This document shows positions 36,101 through 46,398 of a DNA stretch of 64,000 nt, piece after piece. The position numbers and the translations under genes are program-made. Numbering within the stretch: position 1 is the stretch's first letter; every line of letters starts with the position of its first letter. The notes below the pieces were generated by a model. The model was not told the origin of the DNA. It did no database searches and saw only the letters and a program-made list of their open reading frames with translations. Source of the DNA: Siphlonurus alternatus (taxonomy: Eukaryota > Arthropoda > Insecta > Ephemeroptera > Siphlonuridae); the NCBI GenBank assembly GCA_949825025.1, contig OX463778.1, forward strand, positions 52,454,364 to 52,518,363, given 5' to 3'.

Positions 36101-36569
36101 AATTATGCTACTCTGAATTTTTTCAGAATTTTTAGAGACCGGGAACTATTTTTAAAAAAATTATTGAAAGTCGATTTTATGACGTCACGATCGAGGAGTC
36201 TGTCCTTAAGAAAAGGTTAGACGCTAAACCCCCGTGACATCATAAAACTGTCTTTCAATTATTTTTTAAAAATAGTTCCCGCGCTCTCAAAAAAAATTTG
36301 AAAAAAATTCAGAGTAGCATAATTTAGTACCCTCTATCCATTTCTGTAATAAAAAAAATGTCATTCAAATTGTCCATTACAATCAATTCCACTTAAATTT
36401 TAAAAACTACGGTATAATATCATATCATCAAAATCTGTAGTTGTATATACGCAATCAGAAAGAATCGATTTTTATTGATGATCTTATGTTTCATCAATAA
36501 TAATCGAATATTAGACTTATTAAATTTAACGATGTTCATTTGTTTTAGACCGGAAGTTGGTGTCCCTAC
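33163..36569. other. CCDC170 upstream intron or flank
   Basis: AT-rich. Apart from the MITE at 36050-36377 and an ACCTTATGT-type remnant at 36462-36510 I see little. Two open frames near 35468-36009 have no recognisable domain. Confidence 0.5.
36050..36377. mobile_element. Long-TIR MITE with type A ends and a TGACGTCA core
   Basis: ATGGACAATTTGCATTAC to AATTGTCCAT with the shared arms, but the core is TTTTATGACGTCACG ... CGTGACATCATAAAA instead of the type A core. Confidence 0.8.
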
Positions 36570-36720
36570 CTGTTGCGAAGTCCATCTTGGAGAAGACCTT
36601 CTTTCCTTTCAACGTCAACCCTGACTGAACTTGTTTCCCCCTTGTGATGAGAAATGTGACGTCACGTGTCAGCCTGTTCCGTCCCCCGCCTCACCACAAT
36701 AACTTCCGTTAGATCTGACC
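36570..36720 (-). promoter_or_regulatory. Candidate 5' non-coding exon and promoter of CCDC170
   Basis: A GC-richer island upstream of exon 2. It has a good donor (CAACAG/GTAGGG at 36570-36568) and, upstream of it, a CACGTGACGTCAC cluster (E-box plus CRE-like). It contains ATGGACTTCGCAACAG, but this ATG is out of frame with exon 2 and reaches TGA a few codons after the splice. I read it as a leader exon with a short overlapping uORF, not the protein start. Confidence 0.35.
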
Positions 36721-37034
36721 CAATTATTGTTTAAATGTCCACCAAGAGTTGTGAAAGTTAAATGACATGGAATTTATTTTGACACAAGTGCATGGTAAAA
36801 CGCTTGCAGTGTAACGATTGGGAAAGATACGGGAGTATGTAGATACTGGGAAATAAATAAGTAGGCTGCCTGGCACTGCCTGACTCCAATAAACATCGAT
36901 CTTTTACGCATGCACAAGTATCGTATTGCGGTGGTATATATATATAGATTATATCATCAATTGCTGAATTGATTGTATACAGAGCAGTGTTTTCAATTAA
37001 ATGTAATTGTCTGTACAGAAATTAAAGTGACGTC

Positions 37035-37155
<121 letters not shown>

Positions 37156-38288
37156 TAATGGTTTATGTTCCAAAGTATAGCCAGGCCCACGTGATGTCAC
37201 TGCAACGCATATTGCCACGTCATGGTGTTGTATTGCATCAGCAGCGTGTAAGGGGAAAAAATGAAGAAAAATAATATAAATTATATACGGCAATTATTAA
37301 ATTTAATATAGTTTTCATATCATCTGCTAGTTTATAAAGAATACACAAACAACATTTTCATGTCTTTAAATAATTATACCTGGCAACAAAGTCAAATTTT
37401 CTAGCTATTTTTTTCAATGGTTTTAAGCGTACGGTATGACAACAGTAGGGAAAGGAAGGGTACGTAAACAGCTGATCGTTATCCTTTAAGTAGGCAACCC
37501 AACAATCTCGTGGCGCTGACCTATATACTGTACACTTCTGGACATTGCAAACGTTCCTCCTGTTGGATATTCCAGAGGAAATAATTATGTTTGCAAATTT
37601 AACATTTAGAGAGGCAGCAAAAGTCAAGCTTATATAAAAATATTTAAATGAACCCTCACAGAGTGACAACGCTTGAAATAAACATGAAACAGCTTGTTCA
37701 CATAATCCTTCAGACAGAGGTGAAAACGAGGTGTGTGTAATTCTTTGGGCTCTCAGGAAATTGAAATAGCATTCCATTTCTTCTTAATCACGTAAAAAAA
37801 ATGTAACTATTACTGTATAGAGGATATTTATTTTATTTTAGGTTCATTATTTTAGGTTTTGAGGTTATGTGGAAGAATGTCCAAACATCACTTAAATAAA
37901 GAAATTATTCTATTCTATAATCATAATACCACCTGTTTATGTACTCGATTCGTTATATTTTTTTTATACATCTAACTGTAAGTTATACGGGTTAGTGAGA
38001 ATAATAGCAGCTTTCAAAAATAAAACAATTTAATACATTTTTACAATCTTTAAGGAAAATATTATTTTCACTCCTCACTTCTAATAATTGACACGGTTTG
38101 ACCAATGTATCATAGAGTTATATGTCAAAAAAATAAATAAATAACAAATATCCATGCCAATTAAGATCGAGACGTCATTAATGTCATTATGCAAAAGGTA
38201 TCAACATTTTTTCAAGTAAATTTCTTATAAAGAAGCATAAAAGAATGAGATTTAAAATATGAACAGTAAAGAAATAATTGCCATAAGA

Positions 38289-39619
38289 TTCAGATTCAGA
38301 TTCAGATTCAGATTCAGAATAGGTTTTATTCAAATTCACATAATACAAATACAGAGTTAGGATTCAAAACAATTAAGTCTTATTATATCATCTCTACCTG
38401 CGGGGTTTTACAATTTTTTTGGATTTTTTTATTTTTTTATTATTTGCTTAAAAATATAAATTTAAAAGTCTCAAGTATTCCACAGTGTCCAAAGTAAGTC
38501 TCTTAGTCCAATTTGTTGATTCACTCATTGTACACTAATAAAATTTTTAATTTGTTTTAATTGATTTAATTAATTGAACGATTTATCATTTTTTTTCCTT
38601 TGCACAACATGTGAATGAGTGGTGGGCGCACGTTTAATTTTGTACAGTGTATCTCGTGGCACAGTTTTGCCAGCTGGAGCTGGTTGACGGGGGCGGGGGA
38701 TTTCTGCTGCTGCTGGTCTCACGTTACTCGCCGCGGTGCAATCTCGGCTCCTCAGTTCCCAAGGTCGCACGTTTGTGGGGATGCATTTCTCAGAGCTTGC
38801 TCCCCTAACTGATGAAACACTGACGTCAGAGCCATGTGTTTCGGAAAACTGCAATGTTGTCGGTTTGTCATTTTTGCTGCATTCTGCCTCGTCCACCGCC
38901 ATTGTCGCGTTGTTGTGTGATGGTGCACTTGACAACTGCTCTTTTGTATATGTGAAGCCATCTACCACTATGTTGCCGTGTCTAACGAATGCATGCTTGC
39001 CTTTGCCTCTAGCTATGTTGAGGTGGTGCTGGAGTTCTTGGCGATCGCGTCGCTCTTTTTTGTTAGGTCATGAAGTATTTTGAAGTTTCCACATTGCTTA
39101 TTTTTCCTCATTATTTCACATTTCTTATTAAAATTTGCGATCTTGCATACAATTGGTCGTTTACCTCGGTTGCGGCCAACACGGAATGCCTCCGAAATTC
39201 CATTTTCACCCATATCTACTTTTAATGACATGCAAATGTCAGTCACAGTCTCCTCGCATGTCTGATCAGAGGCTTCATCAACACCAAAAATTATAATGTT
39301 ATTTTTTCTGTTCTTACTTTCTTGTGCGTCCAGTGCTCGTTGAAGTTCGTCGTTGGCCCTTTTCAGGCAGCTTATTTCGTGGTTGAACTGAGCTTGCAGT
39401 GCAATACGCTCAGCACGCTCGTCGAACAACAAATTTCTCATTACATCAAATTCCTTTCTAAAATAGTCCATCATTTCACTGGTATCCATTGCTAATTTAT
39501 TTAAGATTCACCTTGCACAGTTACAAATACTTTCTTCGCGTTGTAGATCAACAAATTAATTTTTCTCACACAGTGACGCTAAGGGCTGTTTGCCCGTTCG
39601 CGCCATCTTTTTCTCTCCC
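38289..39619 (-). mobile_element. Complete ORF1-only LINE derivative (HAL1-like)
   Basis: Both ends are defined by a 14-bp direct repeat, TAATTGCCATAAGA, at 38275-38288 and 39620-39633. The 5' end (minus strand) starts AGGGAGAGAAAAAGATGGCG. The 3' end has an AATAAA signal and a short tandem tail of TGAATC units, typical of CR1/L2-type LINEs. Between them are one ORF1-type gene and AT-rich 3' UTR, with no reverse transcriptase. At 1331 bp with both termini and a target-site duplication, it is a full insertion of a deleted, non-autonomous LINE, not a 5'-truncated copy. Confidence 0.8.
38570..39489 (-). pseudogene. LINE ORF1 protein, frameshifted
   Basis: The first 158 codons start MDTSEMMDYFRKEF. 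They form a coiled coil (about residues 10-60) followed by an RRM-like start KNNIIIFGVDE and the basic segment VGRNRGKRP. The frame breaks in an A6 run near 39068, and the rest (LRSRDCTAASNVRP and onward to 38570) continues in another frame. This architecture (coiled coil, RRM, basic tail) is that of LINE RNA-binding ORF1 proteins. One frameshift makes this copy inactive as read. Confidence 0.75.
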
Positions 39620-39775
39620 TAATTGCCATAAGAGGTGTCTTGAACATCGCCCTTTGAATTTAGGCAACTCTTTGAGCACACAAGTAACGCGGGTTGCATA
39701 GTTTCAAGTTCCAAGTCAGTTCTAAGCTGGCAAGTGACGTCATCTAACAGTCGCTGCATTGGAGCTATAGTTAAA

Positions 39776-39982
39776 TTTATATTATATTCTCTCCGGAAGT
39801 AGCCAGAAGTGTGAATTTTGTAGCTTTTCTATTTGTAATTTAGTTTTGAAACATTGCAGAGGGGTTTTCAGTACAATTACTGACCTATGTGTGAAATTGC
39901 AACGCTGAAATACGAACAGAAAGGCCAGAAACTTTACACTTCCGGCTGCTTCCGGAAGGAACATTATATCAATCTAACTGTA
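39776..39982. mobile_element. CTCCGGAAGT foldback, copy 1
   Basis: TCTCCGGAAGTAGCCAGAAG and CTTCCGGCTGCTTCCGGAAG are the inverted ends. Copies 2 and 3 are at 42822-43000 and 44665-44855. Confidence 0.75.
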
Positions 39983-39989
39983 GTAAAGT

Positions 39990-41279
39990 TCGGCATTTCT
40001 TTCATATCACGCTGATGATGTTCATAATTAAAACATAATAATAGTTTTGTCATGCGTTCCCCTGTAACAACCGCTATCAATATACAGAACTTTCCATAGC
40101 CCATAAGTTTTAAGTATTGATGTGAAATAATAACGAGCAATATAAAACTGGTCCAAAAAAATCAATGGAATATATTTTTTCCTATCTTGTGTGTAAATAT
40201 TCACTATACTTTTGTATATTTTAATTTATAAAGGCGCCATTTCAATAATTTAAAAATGTAAATTATAACTTTATCATTCCTCTAACAGAAATTGATATTT
40301 TTAATTAATTTTTCTGACGTTGCTTCATTGCGTCATAAACGAGAAATGATTCGATAAGAATGTTGATTAATATTCTAATTTTTAATGAAAACAATATTTT
40401 CATTTTCGTCCATTTTAAAATAAGCGGAAATTGAATTCTTTGACATCTTTAGCAAAGGGAATCTTAAAAATATTATTTTGTGTATTTTAAAGCAGATTTA
40501 AATTTGCAATGTGATAAAAAAGCTTTTAGAAAATTGATTTTATTTTTAAATTTAGAATATTATACTTCTTGTACAGAAGACTGACATATATATATATATA
40601 TATATATATGAAGAATTTTTAATTTAAATAATTATTAATTATTTATATAAAATTATTAATTTATCAAAGTAATTAATCTTTGCATGCGTAAATTTCAGAT
40701 GATAATATATGTACTATAAGTAACTTGTGAATTACATGTTATTTAAACGCGAGTTAAGTTTGCAATCACTTATAAATGCGTTTATTTACTATATATAATA
40801 ATTATAAAAATAAGCACAAAATTCAAGTGTATTGGAAAAAAGTTCTGCCTATCAGACAGTCAAAATCTACCATTAAGTTTGAGGAAAATTGAAAATGGAA
40901 ATCTTTTTAAGAAAAAAAATTGAAAAATATTCTTTTTCAGTGAAGATGTATTTCAGTTGCTTCAAGTGTTTTTTTGTAGTTTTATTTAATTTTTAGGAAG
41001 TGTTGTTGTTTAAATGTCGAAGCTCATGTTGTAATTGTATAAACAGCACGCGGTTAAATATGAATTGAATTTAATTACAATTCGTAAAAAAATAGTGTCA
41101 ACCTAAGTTTTGAGTGTGGACGATTTTGTTAATATTGATCTTTTTAAATAGACGATGCGTAATTTTGTCTACAAAATATTTTTTCCCCCGGGTAAGTTTT
41201 TTAGATGTATGACAACATAAAAACGAATGTGTATGGTCAAATAAAATTCTAGATACAACTTTATAATATGTATAATTTT

Positions 41280-41372
<93 letters not shown>

Positions 41373-41985
41373 AAAGCAGCAAAACGTTTGTTTCAATGAC
41401 GTTGATTTCGGTCCAGCAACTAATTTTGTTCTAGTAATTGGAAATTATTCATGGAGCTAACTTCATCCTGTCTAGAACACGCTCACAACTCGTGACAATC
41501 GATTGTTGGGGGGCCAATTTGAGTCCTTAGTTACACGCCAAGTTTGGTCAATAACGTTCTCAGGAAATTGAACCTCAACTTTTTCAATATCGTGTCTTAG
41601 CACCGTACATCACTGCAGTATCGTAATTCTTTTGTTTATATTTGATAATATAAATATTTAACAATTTATTTTGTTTTTAATAAAAGATTTATCTTCCATA
41701 TAATTTAGAGTTTTTCTTTTCTAATTATAATATACTTACATAAAATACTTCTACTTAAAAATGTAAGCAATTATAAAAATTCATTGTATTTTTTGACACA
41801 TTAATTAAAGAGGAAAATGAAAATCTTTTTTCAAATAAGAATGCAGAATATTTTTTAGCAAACTTTGAGTTGGAGAGAACATGATTTTTGAACCGTGGTT
41901 GTTTAGAATTTTCATTACTTATTTTCCTGGATAGTAAATCTTAAAATATTATTTCTAACATTAAATAAATATTAAATACACTCAC
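39990..41985. other. Intergenic or intronic AT-rich region
   Basis: Includes a (CT)n tract and, at about 41472-41612, a GC-richer patch with a minus-strand open frame reading DIEKVEVQFPENVIDQTW and ending TAG. I could not join it in frame to the start exon at 42072, so I leave it unassigned. Confidence 0.4.
41281..41370. repeat. (CT)n microsatellite
   Basis: Ninety bp, about 45 uninterrupted CT units. Confidence 0.98.
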
Positions 41986-42072
41986 ATCTGAATTTCCTGT
42001 ACAAAGAATTTGAAAAATCTCCCAATCTTCTTGCTCTTCTTTCAGTTTATCTTCAGAAGTTTCACTAGCCAT
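41986..42072 (-). CDS. Start exon of a minus-strand gene divergent from COX7A2L (possibly CCDC170 N-terminus)
   Basis: AAAAATGG context, then 29 codons (MASETSEDKLKEEQEDWEIF, QILCTGNSD) up to a GAT/GTGAGT donor in phase 0. The N-terminus is acidic and I do not recognise it. No obvious exon of another gene follows before CCDC170 exon 2, which also begins in phase 0, so it could be an alternative first coding exon of CCDC170 across an 8.8-kb intron. It could instead start an unrelated gene whose exons I missed. Confidence 0.5.
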
Positions 42073-42368
42073 TTTTTCTACACATTTTTTCTCTGCCTAT
42101 CAAATTTAACTTCACTTTTTGATTAAGATAATTATTTAAAACAAATTGTTGACAGTGTAATTCGCGTTTATCCCGCGCTAGATTAACTACACTTTGCGCA
42201 TGTAGCGCTCGTACTAGAATAAGATACTTTTTTTACACAATAAAATTGTTAGTTACAATCATTGCCACCCGTCTATGTAAGGCGCTCTAATCGATCTTTT
42301 TCTACATTATAGAAGTTGCCACAGCTGTGATATAGTTTCCTCGGCGATAATTTTTATTAAATTAAATA
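42073..42368. promoter_or_regulatory. Likely bidirectional promoter
   Basis: The 296 bp between two divergent start codons (42072 minus, 42369 plus). It contains TTGCGCATGTAGCGC (NRF1-like TGCGCATG core, typical of respiratory-chain gene promoters), CCCGCGC and GGCGCTC patches in otherwise AT-rich DNA. No TATA position could be assigned with confidence. Confidence 0.5.
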
Positions 42369-42440
42369 ATGTATTATCAATATAATAATTTTACAAACCG
42401 TTTAATCGGATCAACACATATGACTCCATACTTCCCTGTG
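42369..42440 (+). CDS. COX7A2L: COX7A2L exon 1
   Basis: Twenty-four codons from ATG to GTG/GTAAGT. A second in-frame ATG at 42420 (MTPYFPV) exists, but the upstream start is preferred because it restores the MYYxxxxFTxxL start shared with vertebrate SCAFI. Confidence 0.8.
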
Positions 42441-44603
42441 GTAAGTTTACCAAAAAAATTATAGAATATAATTAATAATTAATTAATTTTAATACTTGCA
42501 TATAAAATATTAATTAATAAAATATAAATTCAATCAAAATTATATAGTTTATGAATTTTATTATATAAAACTTTTTCAGGGCCCTAAACCTCTTTCCAAA
42601 AATCATTCTCCTAAGATAATGTTTGAGACCCCGTACGTTAAAATTGCACAGGAAACCCCAATAAGGAGAGCAAGTCAGAAGAAATTTGTTCCTGGCACCC
42701 AGGAACTTTACGCCGAGGTACCTGAGACCCTGAGAAAGAAGATGGAGCTCTTTCAGGTGAGTTCACTCAGGACGTTCAACCCTGACCTTTCTACATACTT
42801 TATTTTTATACTACAGTCAAATTTACATTATATTCCCTCCGGAAGTAGTCGGAAGTGTAAGGTTTCTTGACTTTCTATTCAAAATTTAGTCAGTACTTAT
42901 ACTTCAAACCTCTTATAGTAAAGTTTCAAAATTAAATTACAAACAGAAGAGCTGCAAACGTCACACTTCCGGTGCGAATATCAAATTAATTTGACTGTAT
43001 TTTTAATTGCTATGCTATTTTTTTTTTTTTGCTAAATTTGTGTTGTAGATTCATATATAAAATGAACGCTTCTAATAATCTTAATTAATGCCTGGTCATT
43101 TGCTGTAATATTGGGTATATGTTCAATGCATTTTTTTTTATAAAACATTGTATGCCTTTTTTTGCTGTAAGATTCATATTTTTTATTGAGTTCATAATAT
43201 CTCTAAAGTAAAAAGTATATCAAAACGAAATCATAGGAGTTATTCTTAATTATTTTCAATTTACAACACTGTTTTTAAAGTAATTTTTAAGCAATTATTT
43301 TCATTCGCTGTATTTTTTTAAATTAGCTTTATAATACTTTTATAATTCATTACATAGAATAATAAAAGCAGAAAACTAATAAGTACAAGTGAAAGAAATG
43401 AGCTCACAATTAATTAATTAATTAATTAATTAATTAATTAATTAATTAATTAATTAATTAATTAAAAAATCCAAGTTTCAGTGAACAAATAATAATTATT
43501 ACCTTCTACAGTAACAAATGAACAAGTATTAATTAAAAATTCCATGAAATGACAGTAATTAATTAATTAATTAGCAGTCTAACTTTGATAACAAGAGACT
43601 TAATTTAAACACATGACAAAGCGAGTCTGATTGCGACCTTTTTGTGCCAATCAAAATCACTGCCTTATGTACTGTCATGTACTTGTTATTTACTTCATAA
43701 TTCTGCACATTAAAACTAATTATAAGTTTTATGTATTCTCTTTGAACTTTTGGTTCAAATAAAAATTGTGTTCGTCTCTTTTTTTTGTTTTCTCTACAGA
43801 GGAAAGAGTAAATAAAAAATACTCATATATATTATTATATATAGTTGACAAGCACAGACATGTGTACCAGACTCGATCAATACCGTGGTCTGCATTTCAT
43901 TGTTAATTTTAATGACGTTGTAATTCTATAACTGGGAAATGTCCTTGTAAATAGCTACACAGACAATAAAAAAAGTTGAAGATCGCGCAGCGTTTCGAAG
44001 TCTCATCCAGGCAATATTGAAATTCCTTAATACTTCAGCTGTTTTTTAAGCTATAAGAATAGTGCAAAATGCTGTGACGTCAGTCATGCATATGTTTAAC
44101 ACGCAAGCATTATAGATTTATATGATTTAAACATAAAAACATTTTGATGCTGCATGTAAAAAAAAAAATAATAATAATAATAAAAACTAAAAGTCGTGAA
44201 AATACAAAACATGTCCCCTTTCCAAATTTACATCATGTAATAAAAAAATTTGCATACATGCAGGTTGTCCTTTGTTTTATCTTATTTTGTTAATCTTATA
44301 CATTAATGTTTAATGTCAATTTTTTTTAACAATGTACTCACAAAATACAGTATTTAAACTATGTTTTAAAATATATGAATAATATATATTTTTATCACTC
44401 TGTATTCTGTTAATGACAACTAAAACAAATTATTTCTATGAGCATGTTTTGGTATGTTTCAGAGAGCGGACGGAGTGCCAGTGCACCTGAAGGGCGGCTC
44501 AGGTGACAGGATTCTGTTCGGACTCACTGCGGTCCTTTGCGTCATTGGCCTGGCGGGAACCTTTCGTCTCATTTACTCCATGTCCTTCCCCAAGAAGAAG
44601 TGA
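42369..44603 (+). CDS. COX7A2L: COX7A2L/SCAFI-type cytochrome c oxidase 7A-family protein (whole gene, 3 exons)
   Basis: Exons 42369-42440, 42580-42756 and 44463-44603, all joined in phase 0, give 129 aa (human COX7A2L about 114). The start MYYQYNNFTNRL parallels the vertebrate MYYKFSGFTQKL, and there is an in-frame TAA just upstream. The middle exon has PKIMFETP, resembling the vertebrate PPIIFATPTK segment that contacts complex III. The last exon is the COX7A domain: RADGVPVHLKGG, one transmembrane helix at about residues 100-121, and C-terminal FPKKK. In vertebrates the protein acts in the inner mitochondrial membrane, joining complexes III and IV into supercomplexes; that role here is inferred. 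The intron before the COX7A domain (after LFQ) sits where the vertebrate genes also have one, as I remember it. An ordinary COX7A subunit is the alternative, but the N-terminus argues against it. Confidence 0.86.
42580..42756 (+). CDS. COX7A2L: COX7A2L exon 2
   Basis: After CTTTTTCAG: GPKPLSKNHSPKIMFETPY through LRKKMELFQ, donor GTGAGT, phase 0. It holds the spacer with the PKIMFETP motif and the lysine-rich run leading into the COX7A domain. Confidence 0.86.
42822..43000. mobile_element. CTCCGGAAGT foldback, copy 2 (COX7A2L intron 2)
   Basis: TATTCCCTCCGGAAGTAGTC to CACACTTCCGGTGCG; the inner part CAAACCTCTTATAGTAAAG is shared with copies 1 and 3. It begins 66 bp after the exon 2 donor. Confidence 0.75.
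43411..43464. repeat. (TTAA)n microsatellite
   Basis: About 13 TTAA/AATT units in COX7A2L intron 2. Confidence 0.9.
44463..44603 (+). CDS. COX7A2L: COX7A2L exon 3 (COX7A domain)
   Basis: After TGTTTCAG: RADGVPVHLKGGSGDR, a hydrophobic helix, then SMSFPKKK and TGA. This is a compact, unambiguous COX7A fold signature. Confidence 0.9.
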   Translation, partial: RADGVPVHLKGGSGDRILFGLTAVLCVIGLAGTFRLIYSMSFPKKK

Positions 44604-44664
44604 ACCAATAGCTTTGCTGTAGAACTGTAGAATTTGACTGAACCGATAGCTTAATAATATTCAA

Positions 44665-44855
44665 ATTTATATATTCCCTCCTTATTCCGGAAGTGTGAGG
44701 TTTCTGGTCTATCAATTTGCAATTTTACATATAGGTCCGCACTTCTACTGCAAACCTCTATGTTAAGTTTCAAAACTAATTAACAAACAGAAGAGCAGCA
44801 AACTTCACACTTCCGGTTGTTTCCGGAGGGTAATTCAAATTGATTTGACTGTAGC
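44665..44855. mobile_element. CTCCGGAAGT foldback, copy 3 (COX7A2L 3' flank)
   Basis: TATATTCCCTCCTTATTCCG to CACTTCCGGTTGTTTCCGGA. It starts about 60 bp after the stop codon, so it is probably inside the 3' UTR. Confidence 0.75.
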
Positions 44856-45667
44856 CTCGCTGTAGAACCAAACTGTTAGAATTTGACTAAACGAACGACG
44901 AAGAAGAGTGTTCCCCGAAGGAAATTTTCTTCATTTGAAATTTTTTTTCTTTGTTTTTGAAGCTAAAACTTCTCCTACTTTCTTCCTTCAATTGAAAATA
45001 TTGAATGAAGAGTTTAGTTTCTTATAAAAAAATTTCTTTATTACCAAAAGAGTAATTTCAAGGGGACGTGACCGCAAAACAGCTGACTTGAAGCTTCTAT
45101 AGCTAACTGAACTAACGAGTATTTAGAACCGTAGAATGAAAGACTGTTAGCACCACTCCATTAAGACTGTTAACTCCTCGTGATACAAAATTATAAATGT
45201 ATTATATTACAATTATAATTTTGTTAGAATAATTTTATATAATTTATGTTAATTTGTTTTGTTTTAGTAAAAAAGTTTATTTTAACAACAATGTTTGTTT
45301 TGTTTTATTGTTAAAATTATACTGTGGACTGTTCATTAAAAGGTGTGTTTTTATTTCTGAACCTTTCCATTGACCGACTTATTTAAAGACCAAGAACAAT
45401 GCTGCTAATAATTTAAATAATTAAAGCACTCTGCGAAAAAGCTAATTATTACATGCATGCACTAAAAAGGGAAAAAAAAAGAAACTTAGCAATAAAAAGC
45501 AAAACTAATGTAAAAATTCATTCACTATAAAAGAAGCTTATATAAAAACCAAAACTTTATAAAAATAATTATTGTTATTTGCAATTTTTTGTTTAAATTT
45601 TATATATATCATTATTTTACGTGATTTTTTTTTATTTTTTCTGAATAGATGGCGTGATGTTAAATTA

Positions 45668-45955
45668 TTAAGGTAGAGATAATACAGATCAGCTGGCCCA
45701 ATGCTAAAAAAAATCCCATTCATAAAAATTATGAAAAAAATTTGTTTGACCAATTTAACATGGAAGTTCCATTTCTCCATGTTAAATTAGTCAACTTTAA
45801 AAATTAATAACTCGAAAACTAGCTCGTTTTTGTATACCTGATATTTTACCTGTGAGGGGATGTAGAGGAGAACATTTTAATTTTTTTTCATAATTTTTAT
45901 GAATGAGATTTTTTTTTAGCATTGGGCCAGCTGATCTGTATTATCTCTACCTTAA
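45668..45955. mobile_element. Foldback element with TTAAGGTAGAGATAA ends
   Basis: TTAAGGTAGAGATAATACAG pairs with CTGTATTATCTCTACCTTAA. The inner arms are those of the 6172-6516 family, while the outer ends are those of the 11222-11617 family, so the copy is a composite. Confidence 0.8.
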
Positions 45956-46178
45956 GAGATTGCTTCGTGCTATTTTGACATCTGATTATTGTACTGTATG
46001 TATAGCACGAAACAATTGCAAATAATTTAATATCATTATGTATGCCTCAGTCACTTTGTATATTAATTTTGTTGACCTAAATCCCGGGGGTAATTAATTT
46101 ACATGAAACAACAAACATTATATTAAAAATATCTTTCATATATAATACAATTATACTCTACGTTTATTTTAACACATA

Positions 46179-46398
46179 ATGGACAAACTGGATGAAAATA
46201 TTTTATTGTATAAATGAATAGAGGGCATCAAATTGTGTTCCTCTGAATTTTTCCATATATTTTAATGTTGCTAGAAAGTAATTCAATTAATAATTTTTTT
46301 ATAAATAATTATGCAACTCTAAAAAAATCTGAAAAAAATAAATTAGCCTTCTTTGGTACCCTCTGTTCAAAAAAAAAATTTTCAAGCAGGTTGTCCAT
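46179..46398. mobile_element. Diverged and deleted long-TIR MITE
   Basis: ATGGACAAACTGGATG, GAATAGAGGGCATCAAATT, and at the other side TTTGGTACCCTCTGTTC with GGTTGTCCAT. The core is almost gone and the arms are mutated, so this is an old copy. Confidence 0.65.

Noticed and set aside
36570..36585. ATGGACTTCGCAACAG as the CCDC170 start codon
   Set aside because: Joined to exon 2 it is out of frame and stops within a few codons.
37358..37777. 139-codon minus-strand open frame, one of the longest in the window
   Set aside because: Composition (many F, Y, C, S) is that of translated AT-rich non-coding DNA. I see no domain and no splice-site support. Kept out, though it is long enough to deserve a database search.
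41169..41460. Open frames reading RERERE and LSLSLS
   Set aside because: Both strands of the CT microsatellite.
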